Shown here: in pieces, positions 9,034-17,843 of the stretch | How positions within the stretch are numbered: the stretch's first letter is position 1 | Layout of the letters: every line of letters starts with the position of its first letter | DNA from: Acidobacteriota bacterium | GTDB lineage: Bacteria > Acidobacteriota > Blastocatellia > Pyrinomonadales > Pyrinomonadaceae | Length of the DNA: 64,000 nt | Direction of reading: 5' to 3' | Assembly (NCBI GenBank): GCA_020199775.1 | Contig: JAIVJZ010000048.1 | Coordinates: 1 to 64,000 of the forward strand | The notes under the pieces: generated by a model | What the model was told of the DNA's origin: nothing | The model's input: only the letters and a program-made list of their open reading frames with translations | The model's database searches: none | Made by a program: the position numbers and the translations under genes

Positions 9034-9072
9034 AGTGAGTGCCTTTCTGCGCGGGGGCGCAAGGGGCACGCA

Positions 9073-9273
9073 CTATAACATGGTGTTGAAGGCTTCGCTA
9101 AGATTTTCTTTCCGGGCGCAGTCGGTGTGGATCCCCTGCTCTGAAGGCAGAGAGGGCCTGCCGCATAGGAAGCACGTCAGGGGCGCATCCTCTTGAATGG
9201 GCAGGGTTTCTTGGCCAGCGGATCCGAAGAAGTCATCAACAAAGTCTTCGTGTCGGGGTGTCATGGTCTGCAT
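9073..9273 (-). CDS. Small Cys-motif protein, partner of the Cas4-like nuclease
   Basis: 66 aa from the ATG at 9273, which has a strong ribosome site (AAGGAG, seven bases away). A longer in-frame start at 9393 has no such site and lies upstream of the likely promoter. The protein holds CFLCGRPSLPSEQGIHTDC, a CxxC plus late HxxxC that could bind zinc. The rest is acidic. It precedes the Cas4-like gene. The function is unknown. Confidence 0.6.
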   Translation of the reverse strand: MQTMTPRHEDFVDDFFGSAGQETLPIQEDAPLTCFLCGRPSLPSEQGIHTDCARKENLSEAFNTML

Positions 9274-9319
9274 GTCTGGGCTCCTTCGGCTGTAGAAAAG
9301 CGTTCGCCTTCCGTCGCAG

Positions 9320-9347
9320 ACTATATCACGTTTCATCGATGAAACAA
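9320..9347 (-). promoter_or_regulatory. Promoter with 16-bp palindromic operator for the Cas4-like operon
   Basis: On the minus strand TTGTTT (9347-9342) and TATAGT (9325-9320) are 16 bases apart, a fair sigma70 promoter 47 bases upstream of the start at 9273. A perfect 16-bp palindrome GTTTCATCGATGAAAC (9330-9345) fills the spacer, where a bound repressor would block polymerase. Confidence 0.55.
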
Positions 9348-9393
9348 GATATATTTTCACGCTGATTTCGTTGCGTCCCTCTGGGTTTCGCAC

Positions 9394-9601
9394 TCTCTGT
9401 GGTTGTGTCGCAAAAAATATTTTAGCCGCTGTCTCTATTGGGTATAAGTGTAATCTTGCCTCAATATCTGGAAGAGGCAGAGATTTTTTGCAAAACTACT
9501 ATCTCAAGTCCTTCTCACTTGATGAATTCAAACTTGTAGTCGGTTTCGCTCAGGTAAAGAAGCTCCACCTAAGACTTAGCCCTAAACATTATGTAAGACT
9601 T
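9394..9601. other. Intergenic region, nothing recognised
   Basis: Roughly 200 AT-rich bases lie between the Cas4-like operon's promoter and the 3' end of the four-gene operon. I see no gene, no hairpin followed by T's and no tRNA. A 90-codon plus-strand frame here has unlikely composition. Confidence 0.4.
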
Positions 9602-10963
9602 CTATATCCGTCGAATTTTATCTGGCGCACGCTCGCGGAGTGACTCATTCTTGTCATCTGAGGTTTCAGCGACCACTCGCAGGGGAGCAGCACCCACCGG
9701 AAGCGCACGCTCGATGACAATTTCGCCACCTGCTTCGGAGAACCTTGTCTGCAATTTCGCCACGTCGCTACAGAAGATCATTTCAGCGTCTTGGTCGCGC
9801 GCCTCTTCGGCGGGGAGTCCAGCGTTTCGGAACGCTACAGTCCGCATCTGCATGCGCCCGGAGTCGCCTCGACCGCCGATCTCGACCCCATAGTCGGGTT
9901 GGGAGGCTCTTTTGATTACGACCTTCCCGTCACGTGCCCAAGCCGTTTCCAGACCTTCGGAAACCTGATAGCCGAGATCTGCCAGCCCTTTTAGCACTGC
10001 CTGGCGCTTGGCTTGAGCAGCGGCCTCCTCACGAGAACGATTGAGAGCTAACGTCGCTTCTTTCTCTAGTTCGATCAGGGCTTCTAACGAATCATCAACA
10101 CGAGCCTCGATTGCTCGCGCTATCACCGCGAGACTTTCGGTCCCGATCTGCGATAGTTCAGCCGCAAGCATTCTTAAGCGTGATTGGACGGCGGTCCGCT
10201 CTTTCGCCCTAGCTACTGCTTGCGCAAGGTCTATCTCTAAACTGTCCATCAACAGCGCGCGTCGTGACGATGGCTCTGAAGCGGATATACGGCGCAACCG
10301 CTCCTCGAACTCCGTCGTAGCCCCCTCGCCGAGAATCACCGCCAGTTCGGCGATACGAAAGTACAGACGGGTGGAGCCTTCGTCTTCAACGCCCCCTGCC
10401 TGGGTTGCCAGCCACTGGGCGAAACTTTGTCGATCGTCTGTCTCCTTGAGTGCGTCGGCGAGACGACGTTGGTTATCAGAGATGACAGTATTCTTCTCAC
10501 TACTCAAAAGTGTAAAAGCCCGGCTGATCGCCGCATCGCCATCGGAGCGACCGGCGGCGGCGTCTTCTAGGGCAACGCGGAGGGCCGCCGGCACAAACTC
10601 CCCACGTCGCTCCAACGCCTTCAAGATGCTGGCGGCTACAGCCTCAGTCCGACACCGTGCGGAACGGGCTTTCGCCATCTCCGTCGCCGCACCGACAATT
10701 CTCGCTTCCTGGTCTGCCTGCAGGAATGAAATCTCATCGGGAACCGCTTTTTGGAGTTCCATGAAACGTCCCTGCGCCAGAAGGCTCCTCAACGCCTCCC
10801 GGCGAGACAGTGTGGCAGAGATTTCGGCATCAGATAGCAGGCCGTTGCGTCGACCGATCCTGACCCACTCATCTGCTGCTGCATTCAGTCTGGCTAGGTG
10901 GCCTTCACAAATTGCGACGATCTCCTCGTGCGTGACGATGCGAACGACTTTCGGGCCGCTCAT
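9602..10963 (-). CDS. Coiled-coil protein, last gene of the AAA+/radical-SAM/helicase operon
   Basis: 453 aa. It begins MSGPKVVRIVTHEEIVAICE, which looks like a conserved family N-terminus. Alternating Ala/Glu/Arg/Leu-rich segments (about 80-330) suggest long helices and coiled coil. The last 110 residues look globular: LADLGYQVSEGLETAWARDG, VVIKRASQPDYGVEIGG and EMIFCSDVAKLQ. I do not recognise a catalytic motif. The start codon overlaps the stop of the preceding helicase gene by 4 bases (ATGA), and AGGGAGG precedes it, so its translation is coupled to the rest. By context it is a structural or sensor partner of the large helicase-nuclease. Confidence 0.75.
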   Translation of the reverse strand: MSGPKVVRIVTHEEIVAICEGHLARLNAAADEWVRIGRRNGLLSDAEISATLSRREALRSLLAQGRFMELQKAVPDEISFLQADQEARIVGAATEMAKARSARCRTEAVAASILKALERRGEFVPAALRVALEDAAAGRSDGDAAISRAFTLLSSEKNTVISDNQRRLADALKETDDRQSFAQWLATQAGGVEDEGSTRLYFRIAELAVILGEGATTEFEERLRRISASEPSSRRALLMDSLEIDLAQAVARAKERTAVQSRLRMLAAELSQIGTESLAVIARAIEARVDDSLEALIELEKEATLALNRSREEAAAQAKRQAVLKGLADLGYQVSEGLETAWARDGKVVIKRASQPDYGVEIGGRGDSGRMQMRTVAFRNAGLPAEEARDQDAEMIFCSDVAKLQTRFSEAGGEIVIERALPVGAAPLRVVAETSDDKNESLRERAPDKIRRI

Positions 10964-13900
10964 GCGTACCTCCCTGGTAAAGCGAGATCAATTGCTGTTC
11001 TGAGGCGATGCTTCTCCTCCTCAGGGTCCAGATACCAGCGCGCGGACGACACACTGTGCACGTGCGGGATCGCCCTCTTCAGCACGCCTGGCCGCCACAT
11101 CACTCGCGCACGGGCGTGGGCCAAAAGCCGATGGCGGGGGGCGTCACAATCGATGCCGATGCCGTACAGGCCCGTGCGGGGGTCTTCGATTGCGAAGTCT
11201 AAGCCGAACGGGCCGTCTTCTCGTACGGGCTCGGGCCGCCATCCCAGCGCTTCTATGAAGTTAGCCACTGCGGCCTGAAAGCCGTCTGGTTCGTCATCCT
11301 CAATGATATGTCGCGCGCCACCCGCCCGCCCGCCTGCCATCCGATTCAGGAGCGTGCGTCCGTTGTCGAGTTCGCCCGCCGACATTGCCCGCGCGTACTC
11401 GAAGTATGCCTGCAAATAGTCACGCGGCGAGGTCGCCTGACGGCGAGTTGACAGCATGTCAGAAATTTCGCCGATGGGTAGCGAGGTGACGAGGATCACC
11501 TTTTCCCTCGCTCGCGTCACGGCGACGTTGAGGCGACGCTCGCCTCCGGTCTGACCGAGAACGCCGAAAGACCGCCGGAACGTACCCTGGGCGTTCCGCC
11601 CGAAGGTGGAAGAGAAGATGATAACGTCGCGCTCGTCTCCCTGGACGTTCTCGACGTTCTTGACGAAGAAGCCCATGTCCTCGCCGTCTTCGACCCTCTC
11701 GCGCTCCTCAGCCAAGGCACTCTGGAAGGCACCGTCTCGCTCGGCACGTGACTCTAGTACCTCTTCTATCAGGTCGGCCTGCTTGCGGTTAAAGGTGACG
11801 ACGCCGACCGACTTTCGCGCCGCGCCGGACCAAAGTTTGTCAAGCAGTTCGCCGACAACTTCGGCTTCGGTGGGGTTGGTCTGATCCTGATAGATGCCGT
11901 CTGCACGGATCACCTCAATCGGCCTGGCGCGGCGCACCTCCTCGTCCGGGTGGCGCACCGGCACACTCAGGCCATTAGCGTAGAAAGCCGAATTTGAGAA
12001 AGAGATCAGTTCCCGGTAAGCCGAGCGATAATGAATCTGCAGGGTCGTGGTTGGGAGCACGGATTTTGCGAGTTGGAGTAGGTCCGGGCAGTCCTTGATC
12101 TCACGTCGGTTCCAGCCCTCCGAGACTTCGGCGCGCTCTTCGTCAGTCAGCCCGCCTTCCGCGTCGTCGCCCTCGAAAAGATCGGCCTCGTCGTTCTCCA
12201 CCCGGCTGGAGAAGAAGGCCGTCGGCGGCATCTGCTTCTCGTCGCCGCTGACGATCACCGCCTTACTGCGATAGAGACTCGGCAGGGCGTACTCGACCGG
12301 GATTTGGGACGCCTCGTCATATATCACCGTATCGAAGAGACCCGCCTTAAGCGGCAGGACACGGCTCGCCACGTCGGGATTCATCAGCCAGACCGGCCTC
12401 AGTGCCATCAGTCCAAGGTTGACGCCCCGTTCGAGAAACTCGCGCAAACGCCTTGCCCGCTGGCCGCGGAGCCGCGTGATGTCCTCCCACTCCCTCGGCG
12501 GGCGCAGACGGTTGACCTCTATCCCGTCTATCAGCAACCGACGGTTAGCCTGACGCATCTGGGCGTCCGCTTCGGCCAGTGCCTCCGCCTTTGCATCCAA
12601 TTCGTCCGGCTCCATGAGAAGGGCGGGTGTGGCCTCTTCCAGACGGGCCTTCCACGCGAGGCGCGCCTCGCGCGCGATGGTCCTCCGCACCACGGAGTCC
12701 AAGTGTGCCATGTCGAGTGCGGAGAGGGCTGCTTCCGCGCTGCGCAGGACCCTGAAGACGGCAACGGCAGTGGGTGAAAGGTGCGTGACCCTGATGCGGA
12801 AGCGCTGGTACACGGCGAGGGTGTAGAGTGCCCCGGCGATCTTCTGAAGGCTCGCGTCGTTAGAAGCATCGCCTGCTATGGCCGCCGCGCGCGCGGTGAC
12901 CCAGGCTTCCACGCACCAGGGCGCGAGCCGTTCTAAGGCGGATAGCGACCGCACGCGCGCATCCTGCCGTTCGATCCCTTGGAGTGCTTTGGCGACAAAG
13001 CTTTCGAAGGCTTCTAACGTCGCCGAACGCGCCGCCTCCAACGCCAACGCCCGTAGCTGGCATGCCTGCAACTTCTCCCACAGGGAGCGGATGAGATCGA
13101 GATCGCCTTTAAGAAGCCGCCCGTACTCCAGAAGAGCCGAACCGGGATAACTGCCTATTGCCTGTGTTACCGGTTCGAGAGCAGCCGCGGCCGATTCGAG
13201 ACGTGCCCGCAAGGGCCGGAGCACTGTCTCATACTTAGCGGCCGCCACGTAGGCCGGGGACGCTTGGTCGAGGTCGCCTAAGGAGTGGGACGTGAAGAAG
13301 GTTTTCAGGCGGGACGTTTTCATCCAGCGCCAAGGAGAAAGTTTAGCGAAAAATGAGGCTGGCCTCGAAAGCTCTTCAGCCAAGCCGAGCCACTCGACAA
13401 GATCCTGGTCGCTTTGTCCCACTACGACCGCCCAGACGGCCGGCTTGGGATCCGGCGCGGACATTGACTCCAGTGCCGTGACTATCGCGGCCAGCTCGCC
13501 GAGAAGGCCGCGCACCCGCGTCTCACCCCCAGCCGACTCGAATATCGGGAGCCACTGTCTGAGACGGTGCCGCTCGCGCTCCGACAGGTTTCGGAAGGCC
13601 TGAGAGTGCCCTTGGAGCCAGATTCGGAGAGACTCCGCGTCATGGATTGGCGGCGCTCCGGGGGTGCGGTCGATTACTTCTCGCCGCTCGGCTTCGGCTG
13701 CTACGAACATCTGAAAATCTGTTTCAAACGCGGATAGCGTTCCCGGCTCTGCGCCGAAGGGCCGGAGGTCGGCCAGCGGGCTGTCTTCGAAGCGGGCGGG
13801 CAGCCAATACCGTGCCAGTGGCCCGCAGGCTTCTTGGACGGCAACGATGCCAGGCACGTCGAGACCGGACAGGAGACCCCTCATACCCCGAGCGTCGACC

Positions 13901-16900
13901 GGTGGGGGCTGTTCACTTTCCAGAGAGATCAGTTCACCGAGCAATTGCCGGTACGCGAGCCCGGTCGTCGGGTCTGCTTCATGGAGAGCCGTCTGGTAGT
14001 TATCGAGTTCCCACTCTAAAGATTCGATGCGGGCGGCGGTTTGCAAGCGAGTCTGCCGCCAGTTCTGGGACCGCAGGTGCGTCGTATTCCATAGGGCTTC
14101 GAGCTGCTCCCTCACAGCTTTGACCGTTGGCTCCCGGTCGCGGTTGGTGTCGGTAATCATGATGACCCTGTTGCCGAGGCCCTCCGCCTCCAACCGTTTA
14201 TGGACTACCTCGAGCGCCGCTTGCTTCTGGCAGACGACCAGTAGACTACGCTGGCGGCCTATGGCGTCCGCTACCATGTTGACGATGGTCTGGCTTTTCC
14301 CGGTTCCGGGCGGCCCTTCGACGACCAGCCCTGAACCACGCCTCGCTTCGAAAACGGCGGCCTCCTGTGACGGGTCGCTGTCGGACGTGAGGAACCGGTC
14401 CACCTCCCTGACTGCCTCCGCCTCGGGGCGCACCGGCGCCTCCGAGACCCTTAGTAAAGTCTCCAACCCGGTGCCGGAGGGGGGGATCGACTTGAGTTGC
14501 CTCAAGTCTTCGACCACCGCCTGCCCCATGTAGGCCAGGTGGAAAAAGACCGCCGAGCAACTTAACTGATCCTCACCGGCACTAACTCGCACATCCTTGC
14601 CGGGTAGGGGTACCAGACTCCTGCCTTGGATGTTGGCTAATAGCCCGAACGCATCCATGACGTCTGCCGCTGTCAGGCTCCCCCGGGCGAGTACGTCCTT
14701 AGCAGCCTCTTGCCAGCGCTTCGCGACCTCCGGCCCCAAGAGGCTGTCGAACGCCGGGTTCAGTCGAATCTCTTCGCGGTCGCGGTCGAAACCTAACGAG
14801 ACTCGGCCGCGCGCGCCGACTTCGGGGCGGAGGCGCACGGGCCAGAGCAGGACGGGGCTGATCCGGGGCAGCGACGTTGACCCGGTCCGAGTAAGCAGGA
14901 AGGGAAAGCCCAGGTAGAGGCCGTCTATCCCCGTGTCGCGGCGGTATAGGGTGGCGTGACTGTGAAGTAGTCGCGTCCGGCGTTCCAGTGCCGCCGCGCC
15001 CTCGAACACCGCCGGATCGACGTCCACGAGCATGTCGCTGCGCAGAAGAAGATGGGCGAGTAGAGCCGATGTGCTCTTGCGCTCGCTTCCCAACTCGCTG
15101 AGGTCGACGCGCGCCGTGGTCTTGCCGATCGTCATGCGGCTGAGCGGCCCCCGCTGGACCGCGACCGAGACTCGCTTGGCAAAAAAGTCGAGGAGGGTCG
15201 CCACATAAGTTTGTTTGGGGGGTTCGCGCCAAAGATCGGGAGGTACGGCCAGCACGACCAGCACGTGAGAGATTGGTAGACGCCGTTCGAGCCTGAAGCG
15301 ATCTACCATCTCGTCAACGCGCGTGACGCCGCAGCGCGCGAAACCTTTCACCCTCCGCTCCAGCGCCGCGTAAATTTCCCTTCGCGGCTCCAGCAGTTGT
15401 GTCGCCGCCTCTTCCGTGTCGAAGCCCGTCAGGCCCGCTCGCGCTGCTTCATCCGCGGCCTCGGCGAGGATTGCGTCGGAGGTACGAAACTGACCTACCG
15501 CCGCCGAGAGCAGCAGGATCAGGTCGTCCTCGGTAGTCTGGCGACGTTCGATGAGCGCCAACAGCGCAGCATGGTCAGTGTCGGGCAGCAGGCGTCGGCG
15601 TTCGTCCCACACTGCGGCCAGACGGCTCTGGGAAGTGGAGAGAAGATGAACCCGAAGCTCCTCTTCGTTGAGTGTGATCTCCAATTGCCTGGCCCGCTCA
15701 CGAACATTCGTGGCGCGCGCCTTCAGCCGCGACAGCCAGAGCTCGGCCTCCATCCGACTCAGCATATCTGGAACTGGGCCCATGACCAGTTCGTACCCTT
15801 CACCTGGGTGATCGAGCAGCCACCCGGGCGTGACGATGTCGCCACGGCAGATCAGCGGCATGGATGCGTTCAGCAGCTTCAATGCCAGCGCCAGCCGGAA
15901 GTCGTCCGAAACAGCTTCGAGTGCCATCACCTGTCTCAGGCCGGCAAGTATCCTCGACTCCATGTTGGCTTCCTGCGCCCAAGTCAGCACCGTGCCCCGT
16001 AGCAATTTATCTCGGGCTTCGTTCCACGCAGCGGGGTCCGCCGCCGCGAGAGCGAACGATGAAGGGCTGGCGTAGGAACGTCCCGCCAGTGAGATAGCGG
16101 GGCCACCGTGTACAGCCGCCGCCTCCCCCCCCGCGGACGCCGGTGCCGTTAGGTGTTCCCCGTCTAACCACCTGCGCACCTGGTCCCACGACCAGCGTTC
16201 GCGGCGATCCCTGGCTAGTAGTCCCCGCAGCAAAAGCTCTAGCCGGGGCTCGATGCCGGCTGGGATCGGCGCGCCGTTAGTCAGGACGTGGATGAGGAAC
16301 GCTTGTTCATTGACACCTTCGAAGCAGGCTCCGCGCGTGATCTGCTCCAGCAGGATCATCCCCAAGCTCCACCAGTCTGAGGCCGCTGCGACGCCCCCCG
16401 CGATGGCCTCCGGCGCGGTGTACCGGTTGGTCTCCAAAGGCGCGACGACATCCAGATCAAAATCCGAGAGACGGGCCGAGCCGAAGTTGGTGATGACGAG
16501 GTCGAGGGGCTCTCTGGAGCGCACGATGATCGCCTCAGGACTAAGGTCCCGGTGACGTAGCCCGTGTTCGGAAAATCCGTGAAGGGCCTTACCGACCTCC
16601 TCGACTACCCGGGACAGTGTTTGGGCATCATCGGGGAGTAGACCCAACTTGGCCAGTGTACCCCCGGTGATCTCCTCGCTGATTTCGAAGGCGCGGTCCT
16701 GCCAGCGCCCAACTGCCATTGTTGTAGGGACGTGGTCTACAGGCAACGACCTGAGGACGTCGTAGACCGCCGAATCGGGCTCGCTCCTTGAGTTGTAAAG
16801 CGTCAACACCCCGCCTTCGTCGGTGGCCTCGTGTACGACCCGAAAGCGCTCCAGCACACGGCTGTTTGACGGCAGCCTCTCTCCGAGTCGCCACCCTTCG

Positions 16901-17193
16901 ATGACCGTGACCTCCTCGCCCTCGGGCACATGCGCCGTTGCTGGTTGGTCACCGATGTCTGCTCCGCATGTCGCGCAGAGCAGGTCTCCGGCCTCCGCCG
17001 GGTGCCCGTTGGGGCAGGTGTGCGTAGCCGCCCGGCCCTCTTGTACCACCTGCGCTTGTGTCGGCCGCCATCCCTCGGGACGAATCGGCACGGAAGTCAG
17101 GTCCCAGCCGCAGACCCCCTGGCCGAGTTCGCCATCGCAGAAGACTTCGTGTAGACCGCGCTCGGTTTCGCAATTGGGGCAGAAGCGGATCAC
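10960..17193 (-). CDS. Zinc-ribbon/pseudokinase/SF1 (COG1112-type) helicase/nuclease fusion, 2077 aa
   Basis: The gene starts with GTG overlapping the previous stop (GTGA). Residues 5-80 hold two Cys clusters (FCPNCE...GVCG and HTCPNGH...CATCGADI). Residues about 95-340 are a protein-kinase fold with HRDLSPEAI, but the DFG is NFG and no clear Lys is visible in strand 3, so it is probably a pseudokinase. A long middle region follows. The SF1 helicase core has Walker A GPPGTGKSQT (about 957-966), an inserted helical region of about 600 residues, Walker B DTVIYDEASQIP (about 1624), SGDEKQMPPT, VENVQGDERDVIIFSSTFGR (about 1855) and NVAVTRAREKVIL. The last 110 residues (LGWRPEPV...GIDCDAPRHRLLAHARARV...W) resemble a Vsr/DUF559-type nuclease. 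A kinase-like domain joined to a COG1112-type helicase is the layout known from Mokosh type I MkoA. Here a fused nuclease replaces the separate PLD protein. Confidence 0.85.
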   Translation of the reverse strand: MIRFCPNCETERGLHEVFCDGELGQGVCGWDLTSVPIRPEGWRPTQAQVVQEGRAATHTCPNGHPAEAGDLLCATCGADIGDQPATAHVPEGEEVTVIEGWRLGERLPSNSRVLERFRVVHEATDEGGVLTLYNSRSEPDSAVYDVLRSLPVDHVPTTMAVGRWQDRAFEISEEITGGTLAKLGLLPDDAQTLSRVVEEVGKALHGFSEHGLRHRDLSPEAIIVRSREPLDLVITNFGSARLSDFDLDVVAPLETNRYTAPEAIAGGVAAASDWWSLGMILLEQITRGACFEGVNEQAFLIHVLTNGAPIPAGIEPRLELLLRGLLARDRRERWSWDQVRRWLDGEHLTAPASAGGEAAAVHGGPAISLAGRSYASPSSFALAAADPAAWNEARDKLLRGTVLTWAQEANMESRILAGLRQVMALEAVSDDFRLALALKLLNASMPLICRGDIVTPGWLLDHPGEGYELVMGPVPDMLSRMEAELWLSRLKARATNVRERARQLEITLNEEELRVHLLSTSQSRLAAVWDERRRLLPDTDHAALLALIERRQTTEDDLILLLSAAVGQFRTSDAILAEAADEAARAGLTGFDTEEAATQLLEPRREIYAALERRVKGFARCGVTRVDEMVDRFRLERRLPISHVLVVLAVPPDLWREPPKQTYVATLLDFFAKRVSVAVQRGPLSRMTIGKTTARVDLSELGSERKSTSALLAHLLLRSDMLVDVDPAVFEGAAALERRTRLLHSHATLYRRDTGIDGLYLGFPFLLTRTGSTSLPRISPVLLWPVRLRPEVGARGRVSLGFDRDREEIRLNPAFDSLLGPEVAKRWQEAAKDVLARGSLTAADVMDAFGLLANIQGRSLVPLPGKDVRVSAGEDQLSCSAVFFHLAYMGQAVVEDLRQLKSIPPSGTGLETLLRVSEAPVRPEAEAVREVDRFLTSDSDPSQEAAVFEARRGSGLVVEGPPGTGKSQTIVNMVADAIGRQRSLLVVCQKQAALEVVHKRLEAEGLGNRVIMITDTNRDREPTVKAVREQLEALWNTTHLRSQNWRQTRLQTAARIESLEWELDNYQTALHEADPTTGLAYRQLLGELISLESEQPPPVDARGMRGLLSGLDVPGIVAVQEACGPLARYWLPARFEDSPLADLRPFGAEPGTLSAFETDFQMFVAAEAERREVIDRTPGAPPIHDAESLRIWLQGHSQAFRNLSERERHRLRQWLPIFESAGGETRVRGLLGELAAIVTALESMSAPDPKPAVWAVVVGQSDQDLVEWLGLAEELSRPASFFAKLSPWRWMKTSRLKTFFTSHSLGDLDQASPAYVAAAKYETVLRPLRARLESAAAALEPVTQAIGSYPGSALLEYGRLLKGDLDLIRSLWEKLQACQLRALALEAARSATLEAFESFVAKALQGIERQDARVRSLSALERLAPWCVEAWVTARAAAIAGDASNDASLQKIAGALYTLAVYQRFRIRVTHLSPTAVAVFRVLRSAEAALSALDMAHLDSVVRRTIAREARLAWKARLEEATPALLMEPDELDAKAEALAEADAQMRQANRRLLIDGIEVNRLRPPREWEDITRLRGQRARRLREFLERGVNLGLMALRPVWLMNPDVASRVLPLKAGLFDTVIYDEASQIPVEYALPSLYRSKAVIVSGDEKQMPPTAFFSSRVENDEADLFEGDDAEGGLTDEERAEVSEGWNRREIKDCPDLLQLAKSVLPTTTLQIHYRSAYRELISFSNSAFYANGLSVPVRHPDEEVRRARPIEVIRADGIYQDQTNPTEAEVVGELLDKLWSGAARKSVGVVTFNRKQADLIEEVLESRAERDGAFQSALAEERERVEDGEDMGFFVKNVENVQGDERDVIIFSSTFGRNAQGTFRRSFGVLGQTGGERRLNVAVTRAREKVILVTSLPIGEISDMLSTRRQATSPRDYLQAYFEYARAMSAGELDNGRTLLNRMAGGRAGGARHIIEDDEPDGFQAAVANFIEALGWRPEPVREDGPFGLDFAIEDPRTGLYGIGIDCDAPRHRLLAHARARVMWRPGVLKRAIPHVHSVSSARWYLDPEEEKHRLRTAIDLALPGRYA

Positions 17194-17843
17194 GACAGGG
17201 CCTCGCTAGATTTGGCCTCTGAGAAGACGACATCATGACCGAGGGCGCGCATGGCCTCCCCCAGGCGGCGGATGTCGTCTCTGGCCGGGATACCCGCCAG
17301 CCAGACTGTGCCGTCGGCATCGAACATGACGTCAAACCGGCGGTCGTCAGGGACGGCGGGGCGGTCGTAGGAAGCGAAACGGGCCGAGCCCAGTTCGGTG
17401 AGAAAATGGATGCGTTGGTTGTCGCTTCCGCGTAAAGCCAAAGTCTGCGTAGCGCGCTCATCGTAAGGTTCGGAAATCAAGACATCTATCAGGCCCGGAT
17501 TCTCCCGTAGCCAACCGGATAGGGCGTCGAAGGGATAGCCCGAGTAGACGAGGATGTCCACCTGGCTCAGGCGCCGCAACTCGCGCAGCAGGACCTTGAG
17601 GGCATCGGGCTGATCGAATGGCTCCCCCCCGGAGACGGTTATGCCCTCCGCGTCCGGCAGCCACGGGAGTAGGGCATCGACAACTGACTCGGTCGTGGTC
17701 CAGCCTTGCGCGGCAGCCCATGTGTCCGCGGATATACAACCCGGACAACGGATCGAGCACCCCTGAAGCCAGATGCCAAGACGCCGGCCGGGGCCGAGCG
17801 TCGTCACCGGAAAATGAAGGCGAGAGAGTGTGACGGGTGTCAT
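17190..17843 (-). CDS. Radical-SAM activase-like protein (NrdG/4Fe-4S single-cluster type)
   Basis: 217 aa. The cluster motif CSIRCPGC at residues 29-36 (CxxxCxxC) follows GIWLQG, as in the NrdG/PFL-activase branch. ITVSGGEPFDQ (about 69-79) is the SAM-binding GGE motif, and VDILVYSGYPFD continues the barrel. Family members bind a 4Fe-4S cluster and cleave S-adenosylmethionine. The partner here is unknown, because no glycyl-radical enzyme or reductase lies nearby. The gene overlaps both neighbours by four bases (ATGA upstream, GTGA downstream), so it is a built-in part of this operon. The protein is short for a full radical-SAM barrel but typical for the activase group. Confidence 0.85.
   Translation of the reverse strand: MTPVTLSRLHFPVTTLGPGRRLGIWLQGCSIRCPGCISADTWAAAQGWTTTESVVDALLPWLPDAEGITVSGGEPFDQPDALKVLLRELRRLSQVDILVYSGYPFDALSGWLRENPGLIDVLISEPYDERATQTLALRGSDNQRIHFLTELGSARFASYDRPAVPDDRRFDVMFDADGTVWLAGIPARDDIRRLGEAMRALGHDVVFSEAKSSEALS

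Noticed and set aside
8374..9347. CRISPR-associated locus
   Set aside because: Only a Cas4-like nuclease is present. No cas1, cas2, effector gene or repeat-spacer array is visible in the window.
9371..9643. 90-codon plus-strand frame
   Set aside because: No domain, no ribosome site, and it overlaps the promoter of the Cas4-like operon and the 3' end of the four-gene operon.
10041..11003. 320-codon plus-strand frame
   Set aside because: Ser/Ala/Arg-rich shadow of the minus-strand coiled-coil gene.
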